A stretch of 64,000 bases of DNA. Origin: Martelella mediterranea (GTDB taxonomy: Bacteria > Pseudomonadota > Alphaproteobacteria > Rhizobiales > Rhizobiaceae). Both the position numbers and the translations under genes were made by a program. The notes under the pieces were generated by a model. The model searched no databases. It saw only the letters and a program-made list of their open reading frames with translations, and had not been told where the DNA came from. Location of the stretch: contig NZ_SMAR01000024.1 in NCBI RefSeq assembly GCF_004342225.1, forward strand, positions 1-64,000. The letters run 5' to 3'. Of this stretch, positions 53,766-62,414 are shown in pieces (the first letter of the stretch is position 1; every line of letters begins with the position of its first letter).

Positions 53766-54686
53766 ATGAACGCCTACACAACCGAAGTTCAGCAGCCGCA
53801 GAGCCCAACCGCGCACCTCCTCCAAGAAATCGCCCTCTTTGGCTACCGCCCGAACGGCGATGAGCACGACTACCGCCCTCTTCCCAACGCAGAGACTGTT
53901 GAGATTGGTGTCGCCGGCATATTCGAAAGCCTTGAAACCATGTTCACCAACACCCGTCTGGAAGACGAACTGTCCGAGGTGCTGTGGGCCGTCGCCAATG
54001 TGTTTCACCGCCGTCTGACCCGAGCGCAGAAGAAGCTCGACGACAATGAAGCCGAACAGCGAAGCTTGATCGCCGTGCAGGATGGCAGTGAGATCAGCAG
54101 CGTCGAACTGGAAAGGAAAGCTGCCGAAGGGGATACGCTGACTGAAATACGCAATGCCTTCGAGGCAATGCGAGATCTGGCCGCAGACCATTACCGTGTG
54201 AGTGTCGGCTGTGAATGGCTACCGCGCACTGGTTCAAAGACCTCGTTCAATGGGCTTACCGCAGCGGTTATCGACAGTCGCGACTATCTCGCCAGGAAGC
54301 GCCACGAAGAGAAGGAAATCTATTGCCCGACCGGCACCAAGATCGCGTTCACGGGCGGCGCCGACTATCAGGACCACGAGACCATCTTCCATGCTCTCGA
54401 CCAGACGCACAAAAAGTACCCGGAAATGGTTCTGATCCACGGCGGTTCGCCCAAGGGGGCCGAGCTCATCGCCGCCAAATGGGCAGAACTTCGCAAGGTG
54501 GCGCAGGTGGTTTGCAAGCCCGACTGGACCGCGCACCGCAACAAGTCCGCGCCCTTCAAGCGCAACGACAAGATTGTCGAAATGATGCCCAAGGGGATGA
54601 TCGTCACGCCTGGTAATGGCATCAACCAGAACCTGGCCGACAAGGCACGCAAGGCGGGCATTCCGCTCATGAAGATCGGCTTCTAG
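53766..54686 (+). CDS. DUF2493 (SLOG-like YspA) domain protein
   Basis: About 306 residues. The N-terminal half is plasmid-specific (residues 1-190, coiled-coil prone). The C-terminal DUF2493 domain starts KIAFTGGADYQDHETIF and includes VLIHGGSPKGAELIAAKWA, a Rossmann-like SLOG fold that binds nucleotide-like ligands. Frequently found on alphaproteobacterial plasmids; function unknown, with a proposed role in sensing nucleotides during defence or stress. Confidence 0.85.
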   Translation: MNAYTTEVQQPQSPTAHLLQEIALFGYRPNGDEHDYRPLPNAETVEIGVAGIFESLETMFTNTRLEDELSEVLWAVANVFHRRLTRAQKKLDDNEAEQRSLIAVQDGSEISSVELERKAAEGDTLTEIRNAFEAMRDLAADHYRVSVGCEWLPRTGSKTSFNGLTAAVIDSRDYLARKRHEEKEIYCPTGTKIAFTGGADYQDHETIFHALDQTHKKYPEMVLIHGGSPKGAELIAAKWAELRKVAQVVCKPDWTAHRNKSAPFKRNDKIVEMMPKGMIVTPGNGINQNLADKARKAGIPLMKIGF

Positions 54687-54710
54687 GCCGATCTCCATCG
54701 CCTGAAGCAA

Positions 54711-54736
54711 AGGGCCAACGCCGAAGCGCCGGCCCT
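54711..54736. terminator. Candidate bidirectional terminator between convergent genes
   Basis: AGGGCC (54711-54716) pairs with GGCCCT (54731-54736), with an internal CGC/GCG pairing. It lies between the convergent stops at 54686 (plus) and 54749 (minus). No clear T-run. Confidence 0.4.
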
Positions 54737-54748
54737 GGATTTGGCTGT

Positions 54749-55081
54749 CTAATCGCGCCAGAAGATCACTGACATGAGCTTGTCATCGATCTCGCCCGGA
54801 TACTTGCCAAGATTTGCCCGCACAGTGCGTCCCGGCATATGCACCGACATCTGAAAGTACTCCTGACCCTGTTCGTTCTTACGCCGCCAAACTGCCCCGA
54901 TCTCCAGCTCCCGGTTTTTCGGGGTTTTGCCGTAAACGCGATATGCAGGTGAGCCTTCATTGTTGCTGTCAAGTTTGATGCCGCGAATGTCTTCGTCAAA
55001 CTCAAGCGATGCGATATTCCCTTCGAATGTTTCCCGCGTTCCGTCAAACTGCACGTAGTTCAAGCGCTCCATATTCTTCAT
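54749..55081 (-). CDS. DUF736 family protein
   Basis: About 110 residues from the ATG at 55081 (MKNMERLNYVQFDG). DUF736 pattern: beta-rich, with GSPAYRVYGKTPKNRELEIGAVWRRKNEQGQEYFQMSVHMP and a C-terminal IDDKLMSVIFWRD. Typical of plasmids and phages of alphaproteobacteria; function unknown. Confidence 0.85.
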   Translation of the reverse strand: MKNMERLNYVQFDGTRETFEGNIASLEFDEDIRGIKLDSNNEGSPAYRVYGKTPKNRELEIGAVWRRKNEQGQEYFQMSVHMPGRTVRANLGKYPGEIDDKLMSVIFWRD

Positions 55082-55400
55082 TTCTTGCTCCGTCGATTGC
55101 GTTGTTTTCAACGGTCCGCCATGGGCAAGGCATCCATTCCTTTTCCCTGGAAAACCAAGTTTTCCGGGGGCAAAGGAGGGAGGGTGCTGCCCGCCCGACG
55201 GCTTTTTCATTCGCGGTCATGACACATCTGTTGAGGTGGTGCGGCCGCAGGCGAAGCCGAGGCACGGTTCAACAGATGTCATCTGCCTTGCAGATGCTTG
55301 GTCATTGACAGCGAAGGGAAAAGATGGCGGCGGACTTCGAGACAAAGCCGCAGCCAATTGGCCGCGACCTTATTGCTGGAAGCACTTTGCGCGCGCTTGT
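55082..55400. other. Intergenic region with a 10-base inverted repeat
   Basis: No gene seen. CATCTGTTGA (55225-55234) and TCAACAGATG (55269-55278) form a perfect inverted repeat with a 34-base spacer, which could be a looped regulatory site between the two DUF736 genes. Confidence 0.4.
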
Positions 55401-55733
55401 TTAAACCGCGGTCGCCGTATCAGACGTCGTCGCGATGTTTTGAGAAGAAAGAGGCAGGAATGCGACTGTTCGTGGATCATCGGTCAAGTCTGCTTCGAAC
55501 GGGCCGCCTGGGAGTGACACGCGTAAATGCAGATATTCATTCCCATTCGCGTCGAAGCGTTTTCCGATGCCGCCGATCGCGACTTTTCGGCCGCGCGGTG
55601 AATACCCGAACATCTGGAAGTTATAAGGTCCCGACGGTTCGCCAATGATATGATACAGCATACCGTTATGATGAATTTCACCCTCAAGGCCGGCTTCATT
55701 GGTAAAGCGAAGAAAATTGCGTGCTTGAGGCAT
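55401..55733 (-). CDS. DUF736-like protein, second copy (diverged)
   Basis: About 110 residues from the ATG at 55733 (MPQARNFLRF). The pattern FDANGNEYLHLRVSLPGGPFEADLTDDPRTVAFLPL parallels the DUF736 ending of its neighbour, but the rest has diverged. It is probably a paralogue with altered function. Confidence 0.65.
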   Translation of the reverse strand: MPQARNFLRFTNEAGLEGEIHHNGMLYHIIGEPSGPYNFQMFGYSPRGRKVAIGGIGKRFDANGNEYLHLRVSLPGGPFEADLTDDPRTVAFLPLSSQNIATTSDTATAV

Positions 55734-55859
55734 GATATCTTTCCGTATTCGATGCATTGCAGAGGTGTACTATACCCATTAATCAACCGGTCAAATTGCG
55801 ACGTGTCAATAAATCCAGACTATACGATGACAGTTTTCACTAAGACTTTCGTATAAGTC

Positions 55860-56441
55860 CTAGCGGACGATGACATGCGTGCCCACGCCGACACGGTCAT
55901 ATAAATCAATGACATCGCTGTTGAGCAGGCGGATGCAGCCACTCGACACTGACTTACCAATCGAAGACGGGTCATTTGTGCCGTGGATGCGATAAAGCGT
56001 GTCGGTGCGATCCTGGTAAAGGTATAGGGCACGAGCGCCTAGCGGATTCACCTCGCTGCCGGATAATCCCGTGGCTAACGGTGCGTTCGCCTTTGGATGG
56101 TCGCGGATCATGGAGCTTGTTGGCTTCCAGGTCGGCCATTCGGCTTTCCTTCCAATGACAGCCTTTCCTGAAAAGTTATGGCCTTCTCGACCGACCGCGA
56201 CGTTATAGGCCAGCGCCGTGTTGGCCTCCTTGACGAGATAGAGCTTGTGGTGGGCCGGCTCTACGACGATTGTTCCGGGCGGTTCTGTTGTCTTGAAGCT
56301 AATCAGCGATGGCCCCGCGCCCCTTCTCTGCAGGCCGGCAACTTTAGTCGCTTCCGTCGGAGGATCTCCGACGCAGCCGAGAAGAAGGAAAACTATGAAT
56401 AGGGACGCCAGTGCTCCCGTAATCTGATTTGGTTTCGGCAT
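55860..56441 (-). CDS. L,D-transpeptidase (YkuD domain) lipoprotein
   Basis: About 193 residues with a lipobox FLLLGC (Cys23). YkuD domain from about residue 55 to the end, with the catalytic HGT and SSGCIRL (nucleophile Cys near residue 165) and DVIDLYDRVGVGTHV. Cross-links peptidoglycan or anchors proteins. Plasmid location suggests adjustment of the cell wall, possibly for DNA transfer, but no linkage to the tra genes is visible. Confidence 0.88.
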   Translation of the reverse strand: MPKPNQITGALASLFIVFLLLGCVGDPPTEATKVAGLQRRGAGPSLISFKTTEPPGTIVVEPAHHKLYLVKEANTALAYNVAVGREGHNFSGKAVIGRKAEWPTWKPTSSMIRDHPKANAPLATGLSGSEVNPLGARALYLYQDRTDTLYRIHGTNDPSSIGKSVSSGCIRLLNSDVIDLYDRVGVGTHVIVR

Positions 56442-57011
56442 TTCCAGCTACATCTACTTCAACGAGCAAAAAGACGGCAATGGTGTTGACACGCGCGATT
56501 CTGATGGCCTTGGCATCAGCGACGAGGAGTTTCACAGCTGGGCCTCAAACAGTCCAGGCAATCCGGTGGCGAAGAGCACCGTTCGGCTTATTCACATCCA
56601 CCGACCCAAAGCCATGACTGAATGGAAAGGTGCAGCCCAAATGGAGCATGAAAACTTCCGGTCTGCGCCGCTGTGCCCACCCGCAAAATAGCACCCATTT
56701 GGCCGTTTTCTAGAACTCACGATTCGCGGTAGTTGCGGTGACTGTATGGCGATTTTTCATTCAAAGATAATGGAGTGGGAGTTTCTGACGTCGTCTACAT
56801 CGTATCACGGCGTGGTTCACGCTTACTAAATACAACATGAATTCAGTCTCTTACGAGAGACCAACACGACTCGACCCAGCTTGGGTTAACCTTTCATTAA
56901 CGAATAAAAGTTTGACCTCGTTCATGAATCAAGGCAATCATCGATGCGACGGATTTAGGTCGATTGATGCCATTTTTCCGTCGCGATGGGATCAGGGGTA
57001 TTCAGGCGGAC
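56442..57011. other. Region before repA: gene fragment and palindrome
   Basis: A coding-like frame without a start runs from about 56430 to 56690 (NEQKDGNGVDTRDSDGLGIS, EEFHSWASNSPGNPVAKSTV), which may be a broken gene. After 56700 no gene is seen. GTCTCT-TACG-AGAGAC (56846-56861) is an inverted repeat possibly involved in repABC control. Confidence 0.35.
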
Positions 57012-58208
57012 ATGAACAAGTCTCACGAGACATCGACACAGAAGATCAGCAGACAGGCCCAGTCTCTCTCGACCCAGCTGCAGAACCTGCGCGAGCAGAT
57101 GTACCCGCCGGAAGCACGAAAGTCGCTAAAAAGCTTCTCTTCGCGCGAGACAGCCGCTCTGCTTGGTATCGCTGAATCCACTTTACGGCAAATGTCCCTT
57201 GACGGCGAGAGCGCCATACCGGCGCGTCAGGATAATGGTCGGCGCGTCTACACACTATCTCAGATCAACCAGTTGCGTCGCTATCTCGCCGAAAAACGTC
57301 CGCAGGACGCGTTGCGCTTCCTTCCTCAGAGACGGGATGGAGAGAAACTCCAAATCCTAACGGTGGCCAACTTTAAAGGCGGCAGCGCCAAAACGACGAC
57401 CGCGCTTCACCTCTCCCACTATCTTGCGCTGAGCGGCCTCCGGATCCTGGTTGTCGATCTGGATCCGCAAGCGTCGCTGAGCGCCATGTTTGGGTACCAG
57501 CCTGAGTTTGACGTCGAAGACGGTCAAACACTCTACGGCGCTTTGCGTTATGACGACGAGCGCGTTCCAGTTCGCGATGTGATCCGCAAGTCTTATTTCG
57601 ACGGTATCGACATCATTCCCGGCAATCTGGAACTCATGGAGTATGAACATGAGACCCCTCAGGCTATTATGAGCGGTCGTTCCCGTGGCCAGGGCATCTT
57701 CTTTCGTCGCATCAAGACCGCGCTGCTCGAAGTCGAGGGAGATTATGATGTCGTCATTATCGACGCACCGCCCCAACTCGGTTACCTGACGCTAGGCGCG
57801 ATCTTCGCTGCAACAGGTATGCTGATCACTGTTCACCCTGCGATGCTCGACGTGGCCTCCATGAACCAGTTTCTGGCAATGACCAGTGATATGTTGTCAG
57901 TCATTGAAGAGGCTGGCGGCACTATGGATCATGACTTTATACATTACGTGCTGACACGGCATAACCCGCATGACGGACCTCAGGTCAATATCGTGACGCT
58001 GCTTCGCTCCCTCTTCGGAGATGATGTTCTTGCTGCCGTTGTGGTTGAGACAACCGCAATCGCGAGTGCAGGCCTGGAGAAAAAAAGCCTCTATGAAATG
58101 CCACGCGGATCCATGGTGCGCGACACACTCATTCGCGCAATCGATTCCGTTGACGCGGTCAACTCAGAGATCCTGGCGCATATTCAAACTGCTTGGGGAC
58201 GAACATGA
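57012..58208 (+). CDS. repA: RepA partitioning ATPase (ParA family)
   Basis: About 398 residues from the ATG at 57012 (MNKSHETSTQKISRQ); an earlier ATG at 56967 is possible. An N-terminal HTH region (ARKSLKSFSSRETAALLGIAESTLRQMSLDGE) is followed by the deviant Walker A VANFKGGSAKTTTALHLSHYL (about 124-144) and the Walker B-like VVIIDAPPQLGYLTL. ParA-type ATPase that moves RepB-bound plasmids and represses the operon. Length is normal for RepA of repABC plasmids. Confidence 0.93.
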   Translation: MNKSHETSTQKISRQAQSLSTQLQNLREQMYPPEARKSLKSFSSRETAALLGIAESTLRQMSLDGESAIPARQDNGRRVYTLSQINQLRRYLAEKRPQDALRFLPQRRDGEKLQILTVANFKGGSAKTTTALHLSHYLALSGLRILVVDLDPQASLSAMFGYQPEFDVEDGQTLYGALRYDDERVPVRDVIRKSYFDGIDIIPGNLELMEYEHETPQAIMSGRSRGQGIFFRRIKTALLEVEGDYDVVIIDAPPQLGYLTLGAIFAATGMLITVHPAMLDVASMNQFLAMTSDMLSVIEEAGGTMDHDFIHYVLTRHNPHDGPQVNIVTLLRSLFGDDVLAAVVVETTAIASAGLEKKSLYEMPRGSMVRDTLIRAIDSVDAVNSEILAHIQTAWGRT

Positions 58209-59260
58209 CTAAGTCTTCCGATCGCAAGAAAAGAATGCAGTCGATGTTTGGCAATGTGTCTCCCGAGACCCTTGCCAAACAGGCATCAGATAGTGGGGAA
58301 GAAACGCCTCGGACAAATGATGCGCCTTCCCGGCCGCGCTCCTCCGGTTCGGTCAGAGCCATGTCGGATTCTTTATCGGCGATTGAGGCCGAAAATGAAG
58401 AGCTGCGTCGTTCGCTCTCTGATGGAGAGCGCGTTGTTGATATTGACCCTTCCAATATTCACGCGTCTTTTGTGCGCGATCGCATGGACATCGGGAACGA
58501 TCCTCAGTTCCCCAACTTTGTCGCGAGCATAGAGGAGAGCGGCCAGCAGGTTCCGGTCCTAGTCAGGCCGATGAAAGATCGTGTCGGGCACTATCAACTG
58601 GCCTATGGACACCGGCGGTGGCAGGCGTGCCGCCACCTTGGGCAGCCGGTCAAGGCGATTGTTCGTGAACTATCGGACGAAGACCTCGTGATCGCTCAGG
58701 GACGCGAGAATACTGAGCGCAAAGACCTGTCCTTTATCGAACAGGCGCTTTTCGCCCATAGCCTCAAGGAGCGCGGATTTACTCGCAAGACAATCGCTCA
58801 ATCCCTCGGTCGGGACGGCGGAAGTGCCCTCCCCTACATATCCATGCTGACCGCGCTCGTGGATGCCTTGCCGAGTGACCTTCTTCACCGGATCGGCCCC
58901 GCTCCCAAAAGCGGTCGCCCGAGGTGGGAAAGGTTTGCTGAGCTTTACCGCAAGGGCGCCCTATCCGCGCAGAAGGCCAGCTCAATTGATGATCTTGTTG
59001 AGTCATCCGACTGGGTCTCAATGGACAGTGATGTGCGCCTCACTCGGTTGATCGGCGTTTTGGAAACAAAGAAAGCTCAACCGGCGTCCCGAGAGATCAA
59101 AAACGACGCTGGAAAGAACGTTATCAAGGTCACAAAGACCGCCAAGGCAACGCAAATTTCGATCGACCAGTCGGCGTCTGATGGTTTTTCGGACTGGCTC
59201 GTGGAACAGCTTCCCGAACTTCTTAGAGCTTATAGTGGCAAACAGGAGACCAAAAGATGA
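58205..59260 (+). CDS. repB: RepB partitioning protein (ParB family)
   Basis: 351 residues from the ATG at 58205, overlapping the repA stop by 4 bases. ParB N-terminal domain (FVASIEESGQQVPVLVRPMKD, and YQLAYGHRRWQACRHLGQPVKAIVREL) and HTH (RKTIAQSLGRDGGSALPYISML). Binds parS sites, for which candidates lie after repC at 60768-60875. C-terminus mediates dimerisation. Confidence 0.94.
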   Translation: MTKSSDRKKRMQSMFGNVSPETLAKQASDSGEETPRTNDAPSRPRSSGSVRAMSDSLSAIEAENEELRRSLSDGERVVDIDPSNIHASFVRDRMDIGNDPQFPNFVASIEESGQQVPVLVRPMKDRVGHYQLAYGHRRWQACRHLGQPVKAIVRELSDEDLVIAQGRENTERKDLSFIEQALFAHSLKERGFTRKTIAQSLGRDGGSALPYISMLTALVDALPSDLLHRIGPAPKSGRPRWERFAELYRKGALSAQKASSIDDLVESSDWVSMDSDVRLTRLIGVLETKKAQPASREIKNDAGKNVIKVTKTAKATQISIDQSASDGFSDWLVEQLPELLRAYSGKQETKR

Positions 59261-59274
59261 CTTAGCGCGCCAGC

Positions 59275-59362
59275 AAAAGAAAAGGGCTCACCGACTGGCA
59301 TCGGCAAGCCCATTTTCGAGGCCAAAACGATCTGAAAATCATCCGTCGTAGCCCCATTTTCC
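59275..59362 (-). ncRNA. Candidate repABC counter-transcribed RNA (ctRNA)
   Basis: Between repB and repC, on the minus strand: a promoter TTGATT (59397-59392), 17 bases, TAGAAA (59374-59369), then a transcript ending in the hairpin GGGCTTGCCGA...TCGGTGAGCCC (59311-59284) and the run TTTTCTTTT. This is where ctRNAs that limit repC expression are encoded in repABC plasmids. The start and end are inferred from the promoter and hairpin. Confidence 0.7.
59284..59311 (-). terminator. Terminator hairpin of the ctRNA
   Basis: Minus strand GGGCTTGCCGA-TGCCAG-TCGGTGAGCCC with flanking TTTTCTTTT. Perfect outer arms (GGGCT/AGCCC) and inner arms (CCGA/TCGG). Confidence 0.8.
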
Positions 59363-59508
59363 AATTACTTTCTACGGCAGATGTGAGAGCGAATCAAGAC
59401 CGGACCGAACGGACCGGCGGTTTCGTGTGTCCTTTTTTGGACTTTTTGGCTGCAAATCCCTAGAAGTGAAGAGGCGTCGATCCCTGGCAGGACGGCGGGT
59501 GGTTTGTT

Positions 59509-60720
59509 ATGCAAAAAGAAATCTGTACTGCCGGCTTCCGCCGGATAACGCCGGCAATTGCCAAAAGCATCCGGCTAGCCAATGCAGAGAAATTTCCTGA
59601 TGTGGACAAAGCTCAGGCGTGCCTAACCTTGAAAAAAGTCGCGCCCGTTCTCGGTATATCCGGGACCGCGTATCATGTGCTGGACATCCTACTGAACCTC
59701 ACACGTCAATCCGACTGGATCGGAAATGCCCGCCCGATCGTGGCTATCTCAAATCGTAAACTGGCTGAATTCACGATGCGTTCGACCAGAACCGTCATCC
59801 GCGCGGTGAGGCAATTGGTAGAGGCGGGCCTGTTGGCCTATCGGGATAGCCCAACAGGCCGACGCTTTTCATACCGTACCGCAGATGGTTCACTTGGCGA
59901 AGCGTATGGTCTCGACTTCTCCCCTGCCCGCGCATCATTTCAGGAACTGAAGTCCAAGGCTCATGAGAACCAACAACGCATCGCTCGCGAGCGTACAGCC
60001 CGCCGCTCGATCACGACGCTTTCACGCGCCCTGGTAGATATGTCGAGCTTGCTCACCAAAACCGAAGCCTCCAAGTTGATCGATGAGATCGCTTTCGTCC
60101 GTGAAGCCCACACCGATGTCTGTGAGACTGAAGCGCACTTGGAAGCATTATATTCCAAGACGATTCATCAAGTTGAAAGAGCCATAACACCAAAAGAGAA
60201 TGACGAAATGTCATCCGAGGATGTCACAAATGTCACCCGCAATACTACTACAAATTATCAAAAACAGATTCCTGTAATCGATAGTCATGAGCGAACACAT
60301 ATGGATGAGTTGCAATCAATTCCGAAGGGCTTGGGAAAGAATGAACGCTGCGCAGAGTCATCGCGAATGATTGATAAATCTCCTGCCGATCGTATAGAGC
60401 TACCCATCTTTAGCAGCGCTTGCCCAAAGTCTCGAGCAATACTCGAGGCAGAATTTCAAACATGGCGAGATGTCGTGCATGCTGCGCCAACAGCTTGTTC
60501 GATGCTCGGGCTGCCACAATCCTTATGGAAAAGTGCTTGCAATGATGTTGGCGTTTCCCGTGCCGCCATCATGGTTGTCGTCATTCTCGAAAAGTGCCTG
60601 AGAAATCCTGATGCTGTTCGAAATCCGGGGTCTTATCTAATTGGTTTGGTCCGCAGAGCAGCCGAGGGCAAACTGCATCTAACGCGGAGCATTTACGGAC
60701 TTAGCCAGCGGCCGTGTTGA
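59509..60720 (+). CDS. repC: RepC replication initiator of the repABC operon
   Basis: 403 residues. N-terminal VLGISGTAYHVLDILLNLTRQSDWIGNARPIVAISNRKLAEFTMRS and the winged-helix region RTVIRAVRQLVEAGLLAYRDSPTGRR, typical of RepC. Starts 248 bases after repB, leaving room for the ctRNA. The origin of replication is expected within this gene. Different from the orphan repC at 31426 over most of its length. Confidence 0.95.
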   Translation: MQKEICTAGFRRITPAIAKSIRLANAEKFPDVDKAQACLTLKKVAPVLGISGTAYHVLDILLNLTRQSDWIGNARPIVAISNRKLAEFTMRSTRTVIRAVRQLVEAGLLAYRDSPTGRRFSYRTADGSLGEAYGLDFSPARASFQELKSKAHENQQRIARERTARRSITTLSRALVDMSSLLTKTEASKLIDEIAFVREAHTDVCETEAHLEALYSKTIHQVERAITPKENDEMSSEDVTNVTRNTTTNYQKQIPVIDSHERTHMDELQSIPKGLGKNERCAESSRMIDKSPADRIELPIFSSACPKSRAILEAEFQTWRDVVHAAPTACSMLGLPQSLWKSACNDVGVSRAAIMVVVILEKCLRNPDAVRNPGSYLIGLVRRAAEGKLHLTRSIYGLSQRPC

Positions 60721-60767
60721 ATTCCCTGCCGCTCTGCTTTGTTTAAACGAATAGCTGGCGGAGAGAG

Positions 60768-60785
60768 GGGTAACAGCTGTTACCC
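60768..60785. other. parS: parS-like palindrome downstream of repC
   Basis: GGGTAACAGCTGTTACCC is a perfect 18-base palindrome. Centromere sites of repABC plasmids have the GTTNNNNGCNNNNAAC-like shape of this size. It lies 48 bases after repC, a known parS location in some repABC plasmids. Confidence 0.75.
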
Positions 60786-60857
60786 TTTGGAGTAAGGTCC
60801 GACCGCACAGACCGGTGGCTTGATGTAGTCGCCCAGTTGAACGAAAGCCAGGCTGCA

Positions 60858-60880
60858 GGGAGTAACACCTGTTACCCTAG
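60858..60880. other. Second parS-like site
   Basis: AGTAACACCTGTTACCCT (around 60861-60878) repeats the 60768 site with one central mismatch. The spacing of about 92 bases suggests a cluster of RepB sites. Confidence 0.6.
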
Positions 60881-61581
60881 AAGATACAGCATCCGAGCAA
60901 CCGGGATAAATCCGTATAAAGCTGCTAAGTGCACTGTGCCGCTCGCCAACGGAACAGACAAGGTCACGATTAAGGTCACAGCTCGACAAGCGCTATGCCG
61001 AGCCGCTCGCCCGCCCAAAAAGCATGGAGCCTGCGCTGAAACCTCTCCGGATCAAAGCAAATCAAGTCGGACCTGCATTTACCAAAGTCAAAGACGGCAT
61101 CACTGATCATGGAACGCCGCCGGTCATTGGACCAACTACATGCAGTTCAAGCATGCATACGATAAGCTCGAACAGAACCGTCATTCGCTGAGCCAGCGTC
61201 TCGTCGAAGAAGTCTCGCACGAACGTGGGATTATCGTATCTTACGAAGCTATGGCACGCTCATTGCAAACAATGGAAGAAGCTCACAACTCTATCAGAGG
61301 CCAGAAGCACCGACTTTAGCACACTGTCGAGCAGGGTGAGTCCGCCCTATCTTCCGTTCAGCGATCTGCTGCCAAGCGGCCCTTCCACTCCGTCCGGAAC
61401 AGATCAATAGCGCAAAGATAATGGATAGCGTGAGGGGAGGGGTCGGCAGTGTTTGAAAATGAACCGACACACGGTCTCAACCTGGCGATTGAGCTACTTT
61501 GTCTGCCCCGTCCATGCAGTTTCAGCAATCAGAACGTCGCAGCGGAGCGATAGCGACAGTCGGCCGGGCTGGATTTGTACT
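60881..61581. other. Region after parS: IS6-family fragment and no clear gene
   Basis: A plus-strand segment near 61130-61318 reads YDKLEQNRHSLSQRLVEEVS, then ERGIIVSYEAMARSLQTMEEA and RGQKHRL, resembling the N-terminal part of IS6-family transposases (LSLRLVEEMLLERGIVVSYETIRRW). Frame is broken and short, so it is debris. The remainder holds nothing I can support. Confidence 0.45.
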
Positions 61582-62004
61582 TCACACGGCCCATGGATCG
61601 ATCAGCTCTATGCCACAACCCGTGAAATCCTTGATATTGCGTGTCGCAAGGGTGAGCCCATGTGCCATTGCCGTGGCCGCGATCAGCCCGTCCATCGATG
61701 ACATTCCGCGGCCACGGCGCTTTGCATCTCCCATCAGTTCACCCCAGGCGAAAGCCACGGCCTCGTCCACCGCGAGCACGCGATGCTCGAAACGTTGCGG
61801 CAGATCATTGGTAAGCCAATCGGCGAGAGCATCGCGTCTTCGCCCGCTGTCCATGAGCGCGACACCACGACGGATTTCGGCAAACGACACGACACTGATA
61901 AAGGAACGATCCTCATCAATCTCATCCAGCCATGCAAGAACGCGGCTCTCGGGGCGCGGTTTCGTCACCTCCGACAACACATTGGTGTCAAGCAAGAGCT
62001 TCAC
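61582..62004 (-). CDS. vapC: VapC toxin (PIN domain)
   Basis: 140 residues with PIN acidic residues D6 (MKLLLDTNVL), E43 (FAEIRRG), and SMDGLIAA with a further Asp, plus terminal RNIKDFTGCGIELIDPW. RNase toxin. Start overlaps the antitoxin stop by 4 bases (ATGA, 62001-62004). Confidence 0.93.
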   Translation of the reverse strand: MKLLLDTNVLSEVTKPRPESRVLAWLDEIDEDRSFISVVSFAEIRRGVALMDSGRRRDALADWLTNDLPQRFEHRVLAVDEAVAFAWGELMGDAKRRGRGMSSMDGLIAATAMAHGLTLATRNIKDFTGCGIELIDPWAV

Positions 62005-62267
62005 AGCGAGAGATCGCGCGGTTCGTCGCCCTTTCGGTCGAGATCAAGCTCGGCGCCATGCAGCGGGGAGGCCATCAGAAACTCCGCCAGGGTCCCCTTT
62101 CGCGCGACCTTGCGCTGCCATTCTTCGGCTGAGACGACCACGACGCTCGGCTTGCCGTTGCGCGTAATTGTCTGCGGTGTGGATTGCGCACGTTCGATCA
62201 CTTCCGAAAGCTTTGCCTTTGCCTTGGCGACCGTCCAGTCCTTTTCGTCCTTCGATAAGTGCTTCAT
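62001..62267 (-). CDS. vapB: VapB-type antitoxin (Phd/YefM family)
   Basis: 88 residues with the Phd/YefM N-terminal domain WTVAKAKAKLSEVIERAQSTPQTITRNGKPSVVVVSAEEW and a C-terminal toxin-binding tail. First gene of the pair. A short direct TATAGTC-like promoter area lies upstream of 62300. Confidence 0.92.
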   Translation of the reverse strand: MKHLSKDEKDWTVAKAKAKLSEVIERAQSTPQTITRNGKPSVVVVSAEEWQRKVARKGTLAEFLMASPLHGAELDLDRKGDEPRDLSL

Positions 62268-62414
62268 TGATCGCCTCCTGACCAGAATGACTATGATGAC
62301 TATACATAGTCCATCGCCTGATAAACGGCAAGTAGGGCAAGGGGAGGGGAGGCGTCTGGCGAATTTCTGCGTTCCGTGAACGGTGAACCGGTATCCACTT
62401 TGCCTGGAAGTGCT

